Shown here piece by piece: positions 34,538 to 45,560 of a stretch of 64,000 bases of DNA. The DNA comes from Plantago ovata (Eukaryota; Streptophyta; Magnoliopsida; Lamiales; Plantaginaceae): assembly GCA_028274465.1 (NCBI GenBank), contig CM051455.1:125089462-125153461 (forward strand), written 5' to 3'. The notes beneath the pieces were generated by a model that was not told the DNA's origin, ran no database searches, and worked only from the letters and a program-made list of their open reading frames with translations. The stretch's first letter is position 1; each line of letters opens with the position of its first letter. Made by a program: the position numbers and the translations under genes.

Positions 34538-36945
34538 TTAATTATCCAATAATAGATGTCCATTAACATGTTCAAGAATGCGTCCAGTGGAAACCCAAGT
34601 CTTAAGTTTTTCAACTTTGACTTGTTTTCTACTTGCTGAGGAACTAGGAGGTTTTGAGCTGAAAGACTTTTGATTCGTGCTGATCAAGTCCACTTTCTGA
34701 TGTGGTGTCTTGCTCGGTTGACCTTTTTGCTGAACATACTTTTCAGTAAGTTCTTTTCTAGCAAGGTTCCTTCTATCCCTAGCATTAAGAATCTTTTCAG
34801 AATTCTTAGGCTTGATTTTCTTCATCTCTTTGAAGTATCTTTGCTGACTTTGCTTATACTCGTGAAAAAGTTGACTTTGCTTGGTTTTGAAACCGAGTCC
34901 ACTTTTCGAAGAATGCTGAGCTTTTGTGTCAGCAACCTTACTTGATTCAGGTTTGTCAGCAAAGGTCTTCTGATTACTTTTAGTAATCTTGCCTTTTGAC
35001 TTAACAATTTGCTTTTCAGCAACTTGTTTGGCGGAATGCTTCACAGCATCCTTCTTCTTTACAGTTTGCTTCTCAGCAACCTGTTTTCCTTTTAAAGTCT
35101 TGTTACTTTGAGTAGCAACAACGGGCTTTATGGTCGTAGGTACTTGATTGCATGTTTCAGCAACCTTAGATTGACCAAACTGATAGAGTTCTGGTAGACC
35201 ACTATCAGTAGCACGTACAAAGGAAATCGGTGATTTATCTTTACTCAAGATTTCTACGTCATCACCTTCATACGTTGCACCTAAACCTTCTTTCTGAGAT
35301 GGATCTCTCAAATAAGAGTTTAGTCCAGTCAGCGTATTACTTGCGTCAGCATAAGATTTGAAATTGATTTTCATCTTTTTCATTTCTTGGATTTCAGCAA
35401 GTAACTTTAGAATTGAGGACTGATATTCTTCCAATTCTAATGCCATTTGAGAATTCTTCTCTGTAGCTTCAGCAATCAACTTCTTAAGACGCCTTATTTC
35501 AGCATCCTTTTCTTTTGTCTCTTCTTTCAGCAAGACATACCTTTCAGTAGTCTGCTTGGTCAGAGTTTCAACAATCTGTAGTTTCTCTTGCTGTCTGCTC
35601 AGAGTTTTCTCAAATCTTTCGATTTCTCCTTGAATCTTATCAAGGTCAATCTCGTCTTCACTTTCTGAGTCTGAGTTAGAGGTAGAATTATTTACCTGAC
35701 CGGCCATGAGGCAGAACTCGTAATTTGACACATCTGGATAAGCTTCCATAGCTATTCCACAAACTTCTTTGCCAATCTCAACATCTAGAGTGGCTTCTTC
35801 ATCGTCATTGTCTGAGCTTTCATCCTCACTGTCTTCGGAGCTAGTATCAATGCATAATGCATCGATTTTTGCTTGAAGCTTCTTCTTTTCTTCAGCAATA
35901 AAAGCTCTTTTGAACTTCTTCTTCTTTTCAGCAGATTTGCCTTTCAGCAAAGGGCAATTAGCTTTGAAGTGTCCAGGCTTTTTGCAGTAAAAGCAGAGAT
36001 CATTTCCAACTGCTGGTTCTTCTGATGAAGTTGCTTGTTCAGCGAGCTAGTCTCATTCTTGTACTTATGGTAGTTGTTACCAAGATGCTTTTTCAGCTTC
36101 TCTTTTGCTTTTCGCCTTTCAAGTTCCTTACTGATGAATTTCTTCATGTTTTTGACAACCAAAGAATTTTCATCAGTAGGCTCTTTATCATTCTTCTTTT
36201 CAGAAGATGACGGCTTTGCAGCAAGAGCAATGTTTTGCGATTTTTCAGCAAACACATTTTCTCTTTGCTTTGTCCTATAATTGACAGTAGCAAGATGAGA
36301 GAACAACTCTGTTGGTGTGATATCTGGCATTCCTTGATTGTAATAGAAATTCTGAGTGTGGATCCATTCTTGATTCAGACTTCTGATGATGGTTTTCACC
36401 TTCTCAGAATCTGAGTAAAGATTTCCAACACCCAAGGCTGCCATTTCACTAACAAGAGTTGTGAATCTGAAATCCAAGTCTTCTAGTGACTCGTTTGTAC
36501 CTTGTTTAAAGTTTTGAAACTTTAATTTAAGTACTTCAAGTTTGTTTTCCTTGGTTTTGTCAGATCCAGCACAAAGATCTTGAACCATTTTCCAAGATTC
36601 CTTAGCAGTTTTAGCACCCCACAGTTTGCACTGTATGGTATCCGAAGTTGATCGAATGATGATGTTTCTTGCTTGGCCATCAAGACGGAATCTCTTGGCT
36701 TCGTCGGAAGTCCATTCCTCTCTTGGTTTTGGCACAACTGTATCAGTCGGGTCGCCTAAGATAGTTTCCTTTCCAGCTTCAGTGGTCTTGTGAGGGAAAC
36801 TCCTTTCAACCTTAGTGATCTTGATAGGTCCATCATTAATGACAGTGACCATCTCATCACTAATGGCCTCAAGATGTAGCATCATGTTGTTTCACCATTT
36901 TTCGTAGTTTTCCAACTTCAGCAAGGGAGCATCTCCTAAAGACAT
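34538..36945 (-). pseudogene. gag: Sirevirus Gag
   Basis: ATG at 36945 (MSLGDAPLLKLENYEKW) followed by a TGA; the frame continues MMLHLEAISDEM. A UBN2-type Gag core (KLWGAKTAKESWKMVQDLC, LKFQNFKQGTNESLEDLDFR) is followed by a frameshift near 36040 and a CCHC knuckle CFYCKKPGHFKANC near 35970. A long acidic and coiled-coil tail follows (EIERFEKTLSRQQEKLQIVE, EIQEMKKMKINF), then a lysine/serine-rich region ending WVSTGRILEHVNGHLLLDN at 34538. The long tail after the knuckle is typical of Sirevirus Gag. Confidence 0.88.
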
Positions 36946-37043
36946 CCTGTCAGCAAAGCACTACCAAACTGATCAAGTGGGAGTGATTTATGGAAAGCAC
37001 CTAAGGGGATCTAGGTTCAGTGTTGAAGGTTAAAGAACCTCCA

Positions 37044-37055
37044 GCTCTGATACCA
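37044..37055 (-). other. Sirevirus primer-binding site
   Basis: TGGTATCAGAGC on the minus strand, two bases from the LTR; matches the complement of initiator-Met tRNA. Fixes 37058-38633 as 5' LTR. Confidence 0.88.
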
Positions 37056-37057
37056 CT

Positions 37058-38633
37058 TGTTGGTCCCTTTAAACAACAAGAAAAGACTAGAGGGGGGGGG
37101 GTGAATAGTCTTTTTAAACTTTCGTCGTTTAAAACTTTCTCATCAAGTGCTTATTACTTTTCAGTAATAAGTTTGCTGATACGTATCTTTCTCAGCAAGC
37201 GCAAGTTACTTCACAGTAACTAGGTGTGCTGATACTTAAAATTAGAGAGCCGAAGTCTTTGATACAATAAGTGCTCTTTCAGTAAATGAAGGTTTCAGCA
37301 AGTGATGTGAGTGACTGTGTACAGATAGATATGATTTGCTGAAAACTAAATACAGTAAGTAAATCACACAAACACTTTTATAGTGGTATCTGAGAGTGGC
37401 GTAATCTCTCAACTAATCCACTTTGACCTTTCTAGGACTGAATCCACTAAGATAAGATTGAGGTTCCTTACAACACCTATCTAGAGCGATTCAAACAGAA
37501 ACCAAATCACACTTGCTTCGTCTCCAACCTAATCTAGAGAACGCAACCTTGTTCTCCACCAAACTTGGTACTTTTAATCAGCAAAACTATGCTCGATTAA
37601 GTTCCCCCTGAATATCACGCCTGAAAGGGTGTATTTTCAGTTAGAGAGGTTTGGGATGAGATAACTTAATTATAACTTATTCAGTTACAACAAGTAATTT
37701 AAGAAACAAAACTTTGAGTACTTTGCAGTAAACAAGTTTTATTGTTTCTGGTGTCAATACTTGTTCTTGTTCGAAAGAAAGAAGGAACACTTAACTAATT
37801 TCTTAGTCGTGCAAATTCTACTTCTTCACAAGTAGCTTTTTCAAGCTTTAAGTCTTGGAACGGATCAATGGCAGTAAAGAATATTGAAGGGTTTGTGAGT
37901 TTAAGCACAAGTGAGAGTATGATCACGTTGTTGACACACTTCAACTCTTTGCCGGATGACCTCTATTTATAGTGAAAATAAGGAGCCGTTTGAATTTCAA
38001 ATTCTTAGGCTTTTGTTCCTTAAAATGTCACTATCTTGCTTTTGTACTTTCAGCAGCGTCCTTGTTTGTCTTCTAGTCTTCATGTCCTTCGCGTGCATGC
38101 TTTGCATTTAATGCTTATTTGAATAGAATTCAAACAGTAACATTGGAGCGCAAATACAAGTACTTTCAGCAAGAGGTCACATATGTTCCATCAGCAAGTG
38201 GTCAGTCTCAGTTTCAGCAAGCACAACCTACTCTGTCTTTCAGATTTTCACTTATGCAATGCTGTTGCTGAAGTTTCCACTTTCTGAGCAACATGTGCCT
38301 TTGTAGATACCAGTCTTCAGAAATCTTCTAGTCTTCAGATCTTCAAAATCTTCAAGATTCTGAGCGGTTCTAAATGCTTCAATAGTTTGTTTGTAAAAAC
38401 AAAGTACATCATCAGCAAATGCTTCAATAGGTTGTATTTCTTTTCAGAAAACAAGATACATCATAAGCTTTAAAACCAACCTATCTAGCACCTATTCTAA
38501 GTCTTCAGCAAACGTTCCTCTTTTACAATGTCCTTACAATTCTAAATTCCTATGGACCTTAAGAGTACTAGTTACTGGACTTTCCTTAATTTAGCATGGT
38601 TAATTGCTCATCAAAATTACAAGTTTCCTAACA
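37058..38633 (-). repeat. Sirevirus 5' LTR
   Basis: 1576 bases; sense start TGTTAGGAAACTTG, sense end GACCAACA. TATA CTATAAATAG (sense) at 37973-37982. A run of nine or ten G near 37096 (C in sense) lies close to the LTR end, a Sirevirus habit. Contains eight TCAGCAA and three TTGCTGA heptamers. Its right neighbour at 38634 is mid-gag of another element. Confidence 0.93.
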
Positions 38634-40250
38634 TCTGGACACTTGGGAGAAGGTTTTTTCAGCTTTCATGGAAAAATACTTCCCTCACACCTTGACTACC
38701 GCGCTTAAGGCGCAAATCACTGGGTTCAAACAAGACTATGATGAGACCATCTACACCGCGTTTGAGAGGTTCCAAGACCTCATGAACAAGTGCCCTCACC
38801 ATGGTTTTGAGCTTTCAGATCTAGTCCAACACTTCTACAATGGACTAACCTTCGAGAACCAACAAGTGGTGGACTTCCAATGCCGTGGCAATATTTGGGA
38901 GGAAACCGCGAAAGTCGTCTGGGCAGTTTTCGAAAGGCTTGCTAAGGGGTCGCAGTTCAAGGACCCAAGAGCAATGGTTAGGAGACGTGGACCTGAAGCT
39001 CCACCTACTCAAGAAGCCCCTATGTATGGGGGGAATGCGGATCGATTCGAGTGCTTTACCAACGAATTGAAGCAAGTCCTCAAGAGCGCCACTGGAACAG
39101 CTATGTCAAACGAAGTTTGCCGAATATGCAAGAACTATGGGCATGGAGCTCATATGTGTAGATCGGAGTTTGCATATGATGATGGCAATTGGGTTCAAGG
39201 AGGCGAAGAGGAAGCCTTTGCTACGGAATTTGGTACTCAAGAAGCTAGCTACGGACAAGATGGTAGGAATCCTCGAGGTGGATTTTGGAGAAGAGGATTC
39301 CGAAATAATCAAGGATATGCACCGGCTAGCCAAACTTATGGCCCTAACCAAGACCGTAGTAGGCTTATCTATGGTAGTGACCACTGCGAAAATCCCGCTC
39401 CAAAAGAGCAACCGAAGTCGAAGACAGCTCTACTGATGGAGAACTTGCAAAAGATGGTTGATCACACCCAAAGTTTTCTCAAATGTTATGAAGAAGATTC
39501 TGTGAAGACTAGGGCAAGGCTTGATCGATTGGAAGAGAGCACTAGGCTTGCCCATCAAAAGATGCAAGAGTTGATCGACCGAGGAGCAAGTAGGGAGCAA
39601 AGGAAGCTGCCTAGCAACACTGAGAAGTCGATGTCCATTACCTTGGTGGGTGATCTACCTATTGAAATCACCATCAAGAAGGTTTCTAAGTGCGAGTGTT
39701 GCAAGGAGGAAGAACCCCCACTGGCCAAGGAAGAAGAGAAGGGCATTGGTTCTGACGAGAGTGAAGAGGAGCAAGAGGATCCCGAGCCACTCCCTCAAAG
39801 TTTCGATGTTAAGGTAGGGATTGGTGAACTTGAAGATGTTCGTGCCACACTAGACACGGGATCTTACTCTAACTGGCGGATGGATCCTTTGTGAGACCCG
39901 AGGGCGTTGTGAGGAACGTATTGGTCAAGATTGGTGAAGCTTCTGTATAAACCAATTTTGTAGTTATGCCGGCGTCTACAGCTGGGATGGGGGATGTCGT
40001 TCTCTTGGGGCGAACGTTCTTGACCAAACTACGCTCCGTGATAGACATCTACCGAAGGACTTGCACCATTGAGGTGGATGGCAAGCGACATGTGTTGCGA
40101 GCCATATCTGACCCACCTGATCACTTCAATACTTCTCACACTGTGAACTACTGTGGTCTTGCTTTCTATGTTCATTCTTATTCACAGGTTTGTGGCATGA
40201 GGAGAAGATCCATGAAGGGGAAGTCGAGTACCCTCAAGAAGAAGAGCTAG
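38634..40250 (+). pseudogene. gag: Gag-protease of Athila-like B (plus)
   Basis: Starts inside the Gag core (DTWEKVFSAFMEKYFPHTL) with KCPHHGFELSDLV, FYNGLTFENQQVV, CCHC knuckle CRICKNYGHGAHMC, coiled coil and DTGSYSN. An internal deletion of roughly 80 bases near 39872 joins this motif to the later ADGSF region out of frame, and TAA replaces a TAC near 39946. The remaining protease tail (LLGRTFLTKLRSVIDIYRR) reads to the stop at 40250 with a basic C-terminus. Confidence 0.87.
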
Positions 40251-40508
40251 GCGCAAGAAGGAGTCGAGTCAAAGACTATAAACAATGGCGCCATCCGGGA
40301 GGCAACCCGGAGTTTTTATCGTTTTTTTTTTACCGCTTTATTGCATGCATTCATACATTGAACAATTTGCTTTTCATATGTGAATTTGTTCGTCTCTGGT
40401 GTCGTATGTGCTTATGTTTTTGTTTGAGTGAGCTTTTTCGAGTGGTTTTATGAGTAAAATGGTTTTCGGGGATTAAAAAACGGCGTTTTTTCGAAATTTT
40501 CGTCTCCC

Positions 40509-40628
40509 CACCTCAGGAGGTGGGGCGCGAATCGCCCCACATGTCCAGAGAGCTCCGCGCTCTCTGGACGTGCGGGGCGATTCGCCCCACAATTGGGGCG
40601 ATTCGCCCCGCACGGGGCGACTCGCCCC
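40509..40628 (+). repeat. Internal GGGGCGA palindrome array (B plus)
   Basis: CCACCTC/GAGGTGG hairpin (40509-40524), GGGGCGCGAATCGCCCC (40522), hairpin GTCCAGAGAGC/GCTCTCTGGAC (40543-40569), then GGGGCGA-N-TCGCCCC at 40574, 40595 and 40614. Same order as in the minus copy (16296-16440). Arginine-rich reading frames here are artefacts. Confidence 0.87.
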
Positions 40629-40862
40629 ACGGATCTGGAGAAGTTAAAAACGTGAGAAAGCCCCCTTTCTCCTCATTTTCTTCATCTTCTTCACTTCTTA
40701 CTCCCAAAATCCGAAAAAAAAACGAAAATACTTCAATCCTTCATAAAATCTTCAATCTTCCATCAAATTTTATGTTCTTTAGCTTCAATCGAAGCCCATT
40801 ACGTGCTCTTTCTTTTCATCCGAACAACTTTCACTCTAGTGCATTCGTTTTCCAGATCTGAG
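40629..40862 (+). promoter_or_regulatory. Leader (exon 1) of the ORF2 unit
   Basis: CT-rich stretch after the palindrome array (CCTCATTTTCTTCATC and similar), ending at a predicted donor ATCTGAG|GTATC. Looks like a plant gene leader; conserved in the minus copy (about 16070-16295). A clear TATA box is not seen, so the start site is unknown. Confidence 0.45.
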
Positions 40863-41403
40863 GTATCTTCACATGAACCCTAATTTTTCAAATTTGGGGG
40901 TTTTCTGATTTGAGCTTCAATTAGGCTTATATGATGTATGGGTAGGTTGTTTGTGTGATTAAAAACGTTATTTACTATCAATTGCATGCTCAATTATGCT
41001 TGGATTGTTGATTTGGGAATTTTGCTACTAGATGTTTTTATCTTGTTATGCAATGTTTCTTTTTCTTCGATTCCATACCTATGATTGTATTTACTGATGT
41101 AATAATGATGGATATGATGGTAGAATGCATAATTGTTGAGTATGAGGATTTATGATGCTAGAAATTTTCGCTTCTATGGTATGAATTGAGCCTTATTATT
41201 TAGGTTATTGGTTGTCTAGCACGAGCGTAATGCGATATGTACATGTCGAAATTATTTTGGTGTGTTGCATATTAGTAGCTAGATTAGACATGAAGGATTT
41301 TTGGAGTTCGATTGTTGATTTTATCACTCGTGTGTTTCGCTCTTACATTAGCATATGCATGAGTCAGTTTTATGTCATACGAGGTACTAACTGCTGTTTG
41401 TAG
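40863..41403 (+). other. Predicted intron before ORF2 (B plus)
   Basis: Donor GAG|GTATCTTC at 40863, acceptor TGTTTGTAG at 41395-41403; 541 bases, T-rich, against 540 bases in the minus copy. ATG follows five bases later (41409). Confidence 0.65.
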
Positions 41404-41408
41404 GAACC

Positions 41409-42198
41409 ATGTCACAAAGGGAGAGGAGAACTCCCGTTTGGCTACTATGAAGTATTGGTGGGGGATCGATTACAACCATGTCAAGGAGAGTGATCTCGTT
41501 AGAGGTGCGTTCGAGCCACGGGCTCTTGCAACAACGTCGCGGTTTATCCAAAAGGAGGAGCGAGAATCCACCTGGAGTAAGGACTCCTATGCCTATTCAT
41601 GCACCACCGAAGGGATAGAAACAATTATTACGTCAGCAATCTATCACAAGGACTGCAAGGTTTGAGTGAATAGGAAGGCACCGGGACGACCTCACCACAA
41701 CGGTTCAGTCTTGAGTCGACAATGGTGAGAAAGTTCCGAATCGCTAGCTTGGTTCCAAAACATAATGACATGGACACCCAACCCCTCTTAGGGGTGCCCT
41801 TGACTGCCTCTAAAGGGAGCGTTATATAGACATCGGGGGCATCAACCGTAGAGAATGTGGTCGACATTGGAAAAAATGGAAGAAAACCTCTGAGTATCCG
41901 AGCAGCTTACTGTAACCTCCTCGGGGTGTAAAACGTTGGAGAGCGAGGCTCTGATACCACTGCTCTTTCCCCTTCAACAGTTCACAATCTATTGGAGAGA
42001 TACCGGATGGAAGATTCCATAACTGCGGGGGCTAATCTTGAGAATTCTCTTCGACAATGCAACTCTACTGGTGACGATGGTGATGACAGTAGTGACAATG
42101 AAGACCATAGGGACAATAAGGATGCCATGAATAGTGATGGAGGAGTTGACCCCATCCATGGAACTACCTCCACCACGAGCTCCGATGATCACCTATAA
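41409..42198 (+). pseudogene. ORF2 remnant of Athila-like B (plus)
   Basis: ATG at 41409 (MSQRERRTPVWLL) meets a stop within 15 codons. A second frame (to 41665) carries ESDLVRGAFEPRALATTSRF and DSYAYSCTTEGIETIIT, aligning by eye with VRGLIIPWTPETTSSFIHF and HAYEYSRASRGIGRYIT of the 15524 ORF2. A third frame near 41992-42198 gives an acidic DSITAGANLENS tail comparable to the acidic tail at 3400. Heavily frameshifted relic. Confidence 0.65.
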
Positions 42199-42847
42199 GG
42201 CCCCTCGAGCAGTCTCAATACCTTACATCCAGCATACTCAGCCGACCGAGGCCAAACCACGCGGTAACATCTAGTATCACATCTTAATTCCTCATTTTCT
42301 TACTGCTAGGGACTAGCTTTAAATTCATGAGGGGGGATGGGATTTAAGTGAACTAGTATTGTTAGTTTGAAGCTTGGATTGGTAGGATGAGTATAGTACC
42401 TTGCATGTTTATCCGTCAGCATTTGCATTTGCACGTTTACTGCTTTCTTAGTTTTTAGTTGCATACACTACATTCATCCTAGGATAGTCTTGCATGTTTT
42501 ATGTGGAGTTTATTGCCAAATGTTTTGAACTTTTTTATTGGGTAGATTAACTAATTACGACATTAATCGTATGCTTCATCTCTATGAATTTGCTTGAGGT
42601 TTTTCTCGCTTGGCTTGTCACATTTATGTATTGCACTTAGTTAAGCTTGGTAGTCTCGACATCACTTAGTGGTGTTTTCTCTACTGCGGTTCACGAAGGC
42701 CTTTATAATAGGATGATGCATGTTAGGGTCTTATGGTTGTTTTCCCGAGTAATTATGTACCTAAGAGGCAACAAGTCTTCACCTTGCTTTGAGATTGCTA
42801 AATGCCTAGGAAGGAGGTAGTGTGAGATTGTGTGATCCTTTGTTTGC

Positions 42848-42869
42848 AACCTATTCTTCCGAATAGGTT
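42848..42869 (+). repeat. Conserved hairpin 1 (B plus)
   Basis: Perfect AACCTATTC/GAATAGGTT arms, loop TTCC. Confidence 0.85.
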
Positions 42870-42961
42870 TGGGGAGGGGGTTACGCTATCATTAGACTTA
42901 TTTTTCGTTTTTCAATTTTGTGTTGTGAGTTTATTTTTCTTTTTCGTAAAGTTTGTACTCC

Positions 42962-42983
42962 AACCTATTCTTTCGAATAGGTT
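42962..42983 (+). repeat. Conserved hairpin 2 (B plus)
   Basis: Perfect AACCTATTC/GAATAGGTT arms, loop TTTC, before the purine tract. Confidence 0.85.
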
Positions 42984-43739
42984 TGTGGAAGTCGTTTGTG
43001 TGTCATTTTTGTTTCTTTTCGTTGTGCTACTGCTGGCTAAAAAAAATCGAAAAAAAAAGAAAAAAACTGGAAAAGAAAAAAAAAGAAAAAGAAAAAAAAG
43101 AGAAAAGACCCCAAAAGAAGAAAAGAAGGGTCAAAAAAAAAAAACCAAAAAGCAGTTTAGCAAAGTGTTGTATCTCATTTTCCAATTCTTGTAATGTTCG
43201 TGATCGTGTTGTAATTTCTATCTTTTCTTTTCGTTTGAGTGTCATCTGTTCTAGACCACCCTCGTCCTGCCATTCAGGAAGTGGTGAATAGCTTAAGGCT
43301 TTGCTTGAGAGATAGGTAGAATAGGAGAGTGTTATCTTTTTTAGGGAACCCTCCTTCGTTTGTTGAGAGCCAGTATTGGTTCGACCTCTTTGAGGAAAAG
43401 TCTTAACTTGGTGAACAGTAGTAAGTCCTCAGTTTCATAGGCACGGGACAACCATTCGCATTTTAACATGTTTCATTACGTCGTCACTGACTAGGTCCAG
43501 GTAGAGAATGTTACGAGAGACTATCTTGTGTTGACATAAATACTTATGTGAATGTGTATGAGTCAATCGAGGCATTCTTCAACCTATATTCATGTTATGA
43601 TTTGTATGGTTTTGTTCATATGTTTTTTGATAGATTCAATAGATTAGTTCATTTCATTTGGCATGAGACTCCATTTTTTGTGTTGCATTGTTTTTCGCAT
43701 TAGAGTCTAGCTTAGTTGCTTGAGGACAAACAAAGGTTC

Positions 43740-43752
43740 GGTTTGGGGAGTT
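43740..43752 (+). other. Polypurine tract (B plus)
   Basis: GGTTTGGGGAGTT directly before the 3' LTR at 43753. Confidence 0.85.
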
Positions 43753-44939
43753 TGATGAATGTGTATTTTACACTTTCATTTGAGTCTTTTTTCACCAATT
43801 TAGTTATCCTCTATGTTAATTTAGCTATATTTTAGTGCATTTTATTAGAATAGTGTCATGTTTCCCTTTAGTTTGTATTTACAGGTTTTGAGTGAAAAAC
43901 GAGGTTTTCCGGACAATTATATTGAAGTAGACAAGGAATTGGTGTTCCGAAGGCCTATTTGGAGTATCCAGAAGATTCCGGATAGGATTTGAAGTCTAGG
44001 GGTCGAGTCTGAAGGCTAAAAGGTCACTAGAAGACATAAACCGAGTCCGAAAAGGAGAAGAAATCCAAAAACGCGTATATGGCCTCCAGAACCTCCCGGG
44101 CGAGTCGCCCGGGACGTGGGACGAATCGCCCCACACCAGGAGAATCGCCCGGTGTGTGGGGCGACTCGCCCCACACCTGCCGAACCACTATATATAGTTG
44201 CTCAGTTTTCTCCGATTTTCATACTTTCTCAGACCTTTTCTCTCACCTTTCTCATTAGTTTTAGGTAGAAATTCTCCAGAGCCTGTTCTGGGGATTCTTA
44301 GCTTAGGAGATACTTTTTCTTAGCGTTTTGGAGCTTGTAAGATCGCGATTCTTCGGAGATTGACAACCTTCGGTAACATTGTATCTTACAGTTTTTCTAT
44401 TTATATTTATATATCTTTCAACATGTTTTCATTCAATCTTGCTATGATTTCTGTTGATTGCATGACATCTATGAGTAGCTAAACTTCTCGTTGGTGATAG
44501 TATGTGATTTCTTAGCGAAGGGTTTAATAATTATGCTAATGGCTATATCGCGCATTATACTTTGAGTTATTGCTTTATTTCTTTGATCTATCTAAAACCT
44601 CAATCTTCGTAGTGTTGAATAATTACGGAACACAATTGGACAATTCATTGATCAAAGATCTCTATGCAAAACCGGGGACTTCATGCATGATTATTAACCT
44701 GCTATGCTTTGAATGACCATACTATCACCAATCTCCATTATCTGTTAAGGAAAACCTTTGCTAAGTCGTATGTTGATTTTATATTCTTAAGTTAGATTAG
44801 ATAAAGCTAGTTATAGTCCATAGAGATCGACACTCGAGGTTATTTTACTGCTACACTACGGTTTTCGTTGTAGTTGTGAATTGTCTTTGGCTAAATACAA
44901 ATTTATTTGATTAATTGAGTCTGACAAACCGGTTCATCA
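43753..44939 (+). repeat. 3' LTR of Athila-like B (plus)
   Basis: 1187 bases, TGATGAATG to GGTTCATCA. A cluster of GGGCGA-type palindromes (44095-44175) precedes TATA CTATATATAG (44188-44197). The following bases, GCATT, should be the target duplication of this element. Confidence 0.92.
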
Positions 44940-45437
44940 GCATTCCACTCAATTTAAACCTCAACACTCCAACAGTTACTCCCCCTTCAACCCCTCTTTT
45001 ACTTTTCATTTTCTCATTTCTTTTAATACTTCATTATTAATCTCATTTTCATTATTATTAATTAATTACAATTACATTATGCAAGGTGTATTATTTTGCG
45101 TAAAATTTGTAATTTTATCATTATGTAAGGGTGTATTATTTTTTATTTGTAATATGAATCATTGAATAATTTATCGAATAAATGTATTTTACTTTACAAA
45201 TAATATTATTAGAAACAATATAAATGTATACAAAATACAAAAAAAGGAATAAAATAAAATTTAAAAAGAATAAAATTAAGAAGAAAAAGAAAGAAATAAA
45301 GAAAACAAAGAAAAGAGAAAAGAGAAGAAGTAAACGAAAGAAAAAAAAGAACAAAGAAAAGTCAATAAAATGGAAACATAAAATAAGAAAAGAAAGGAAA
45401 AAATAAAAAAAGGAAAAAAGAGGTGATGAGGCCTTTG

Positions 45438-45467
45438 CTTCTCACCTCAAACGTTTGAGGTGAGAAG
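45438..45467. repeat. 30-bp perfect palindrome
   Basis: CTTCTCACCTCAAAC followed without spacer by its reverse complement. Outer GATGAG (45425-45430) pairs with CTCATC (45481-45486), and GAGGCCTTT (45428-45436) with AAAGGCCTC (45542-45550). Confidence 0.9.
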
Positions 45468-45510
45468 AAAATCTTTGCTCCTCATCATGCTCTCTAGCAG
45501 AGCTTTATGG

Positions 45511-45532
45511 GCCTCAAATGCCCATTTGAGGC
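45511..45532. repeat. Second palindrome, 10-bp arms
   Basis: GCCTCAAATG, two bases, CATTTGAGGC. Shares the CCTCAAA core with the palindrome at 45438, so the two can also pair with each other. Confidence 0.88.
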
Positions 45533-45560
45533 TCTCCTGGAAAAGGCCTCACGTAGCAGT

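Larger units (their letters stand above)
1..38633 (-). mobile_element. Sirevirus-type Ty1/copia element, 3' end beyond window
   Basis: Minus-strand element seen from its 5' LTR (37058-38633) leftward through primer site, gag, protease, integrase, RT, RNase H and a very long extra ORF that still runs at base 1. The 3' LTR is outside the window. The RNase H end, the long coiled-coil Gag, the C-rich run near the LTR end (seen as poly-G on the plus strand) and a large ORF after pol fit Sireviruses (SIRE1-like). It carries two nested insertions, 274-20250 and 22571-28531, each flanked by a target duplication that restores the reading frame. It lies inside the gag gene of the Athila-like element continuing at 38634. 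Stops and frameshifts make it inactive. Confidence 0.88.
42199..43739 (+). other. 3' noncoding region of Athila-like B (plus)
   Basis: No credible gene. Same conserved tail as 25672-27240, including hairpins at 42848-42869 (loop TTCC) and 42962-42983 (loop TTTC), the purine tract (43036-43150) and the TTGAGGACAA block before the polypurine tract. Confidence 0.75.
38634..44939 (+). mobile_element. Athila-like B element (plus), 3' part
   Basis: 3' portion of the plus-strand element into which the Sirevirus inserted; its 5' LTR and first part of gag lie left of the window. Order here: gag from mid-domain, protease (40250), palindrome array, intron, degraded ORF2, conserved noncoding tail, polypurine tract, 3' LTR 43753-44939. 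The first five bases TCTGG should recur left of the Sirevirus 3' LTR as its target duplication. Confidence 0.85.
44940..45560 (+). other. AT-rich spacer with purine tract and palindromes
   Basis: No gene. First part is AT-rich with two imperfect copies of an ATTATGCAAGGTGTATTATTTT-like segment (from about 45077 and 45120). A purine-rich (A/G) tract fills about 45236-45423. Palindromes follow (45438-45467, 45511-45532). It may be the older target DNA of the flanking elements or a decayed foldback element; the lysine-rich frame at 45224-45406 is an artefact. Confidence 0.6.

Noticed and set aside
37096..37106. Poly-G run as a sequencing artefact
   Set aside because: Present at the same place in the second LTR (near 61869), and such C/G runs near LTR ends are usual in Sireviruses.
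45224..45406. Lysine-rich small protein
   Set aside because: Lies wholly in an A/G tract; no support.
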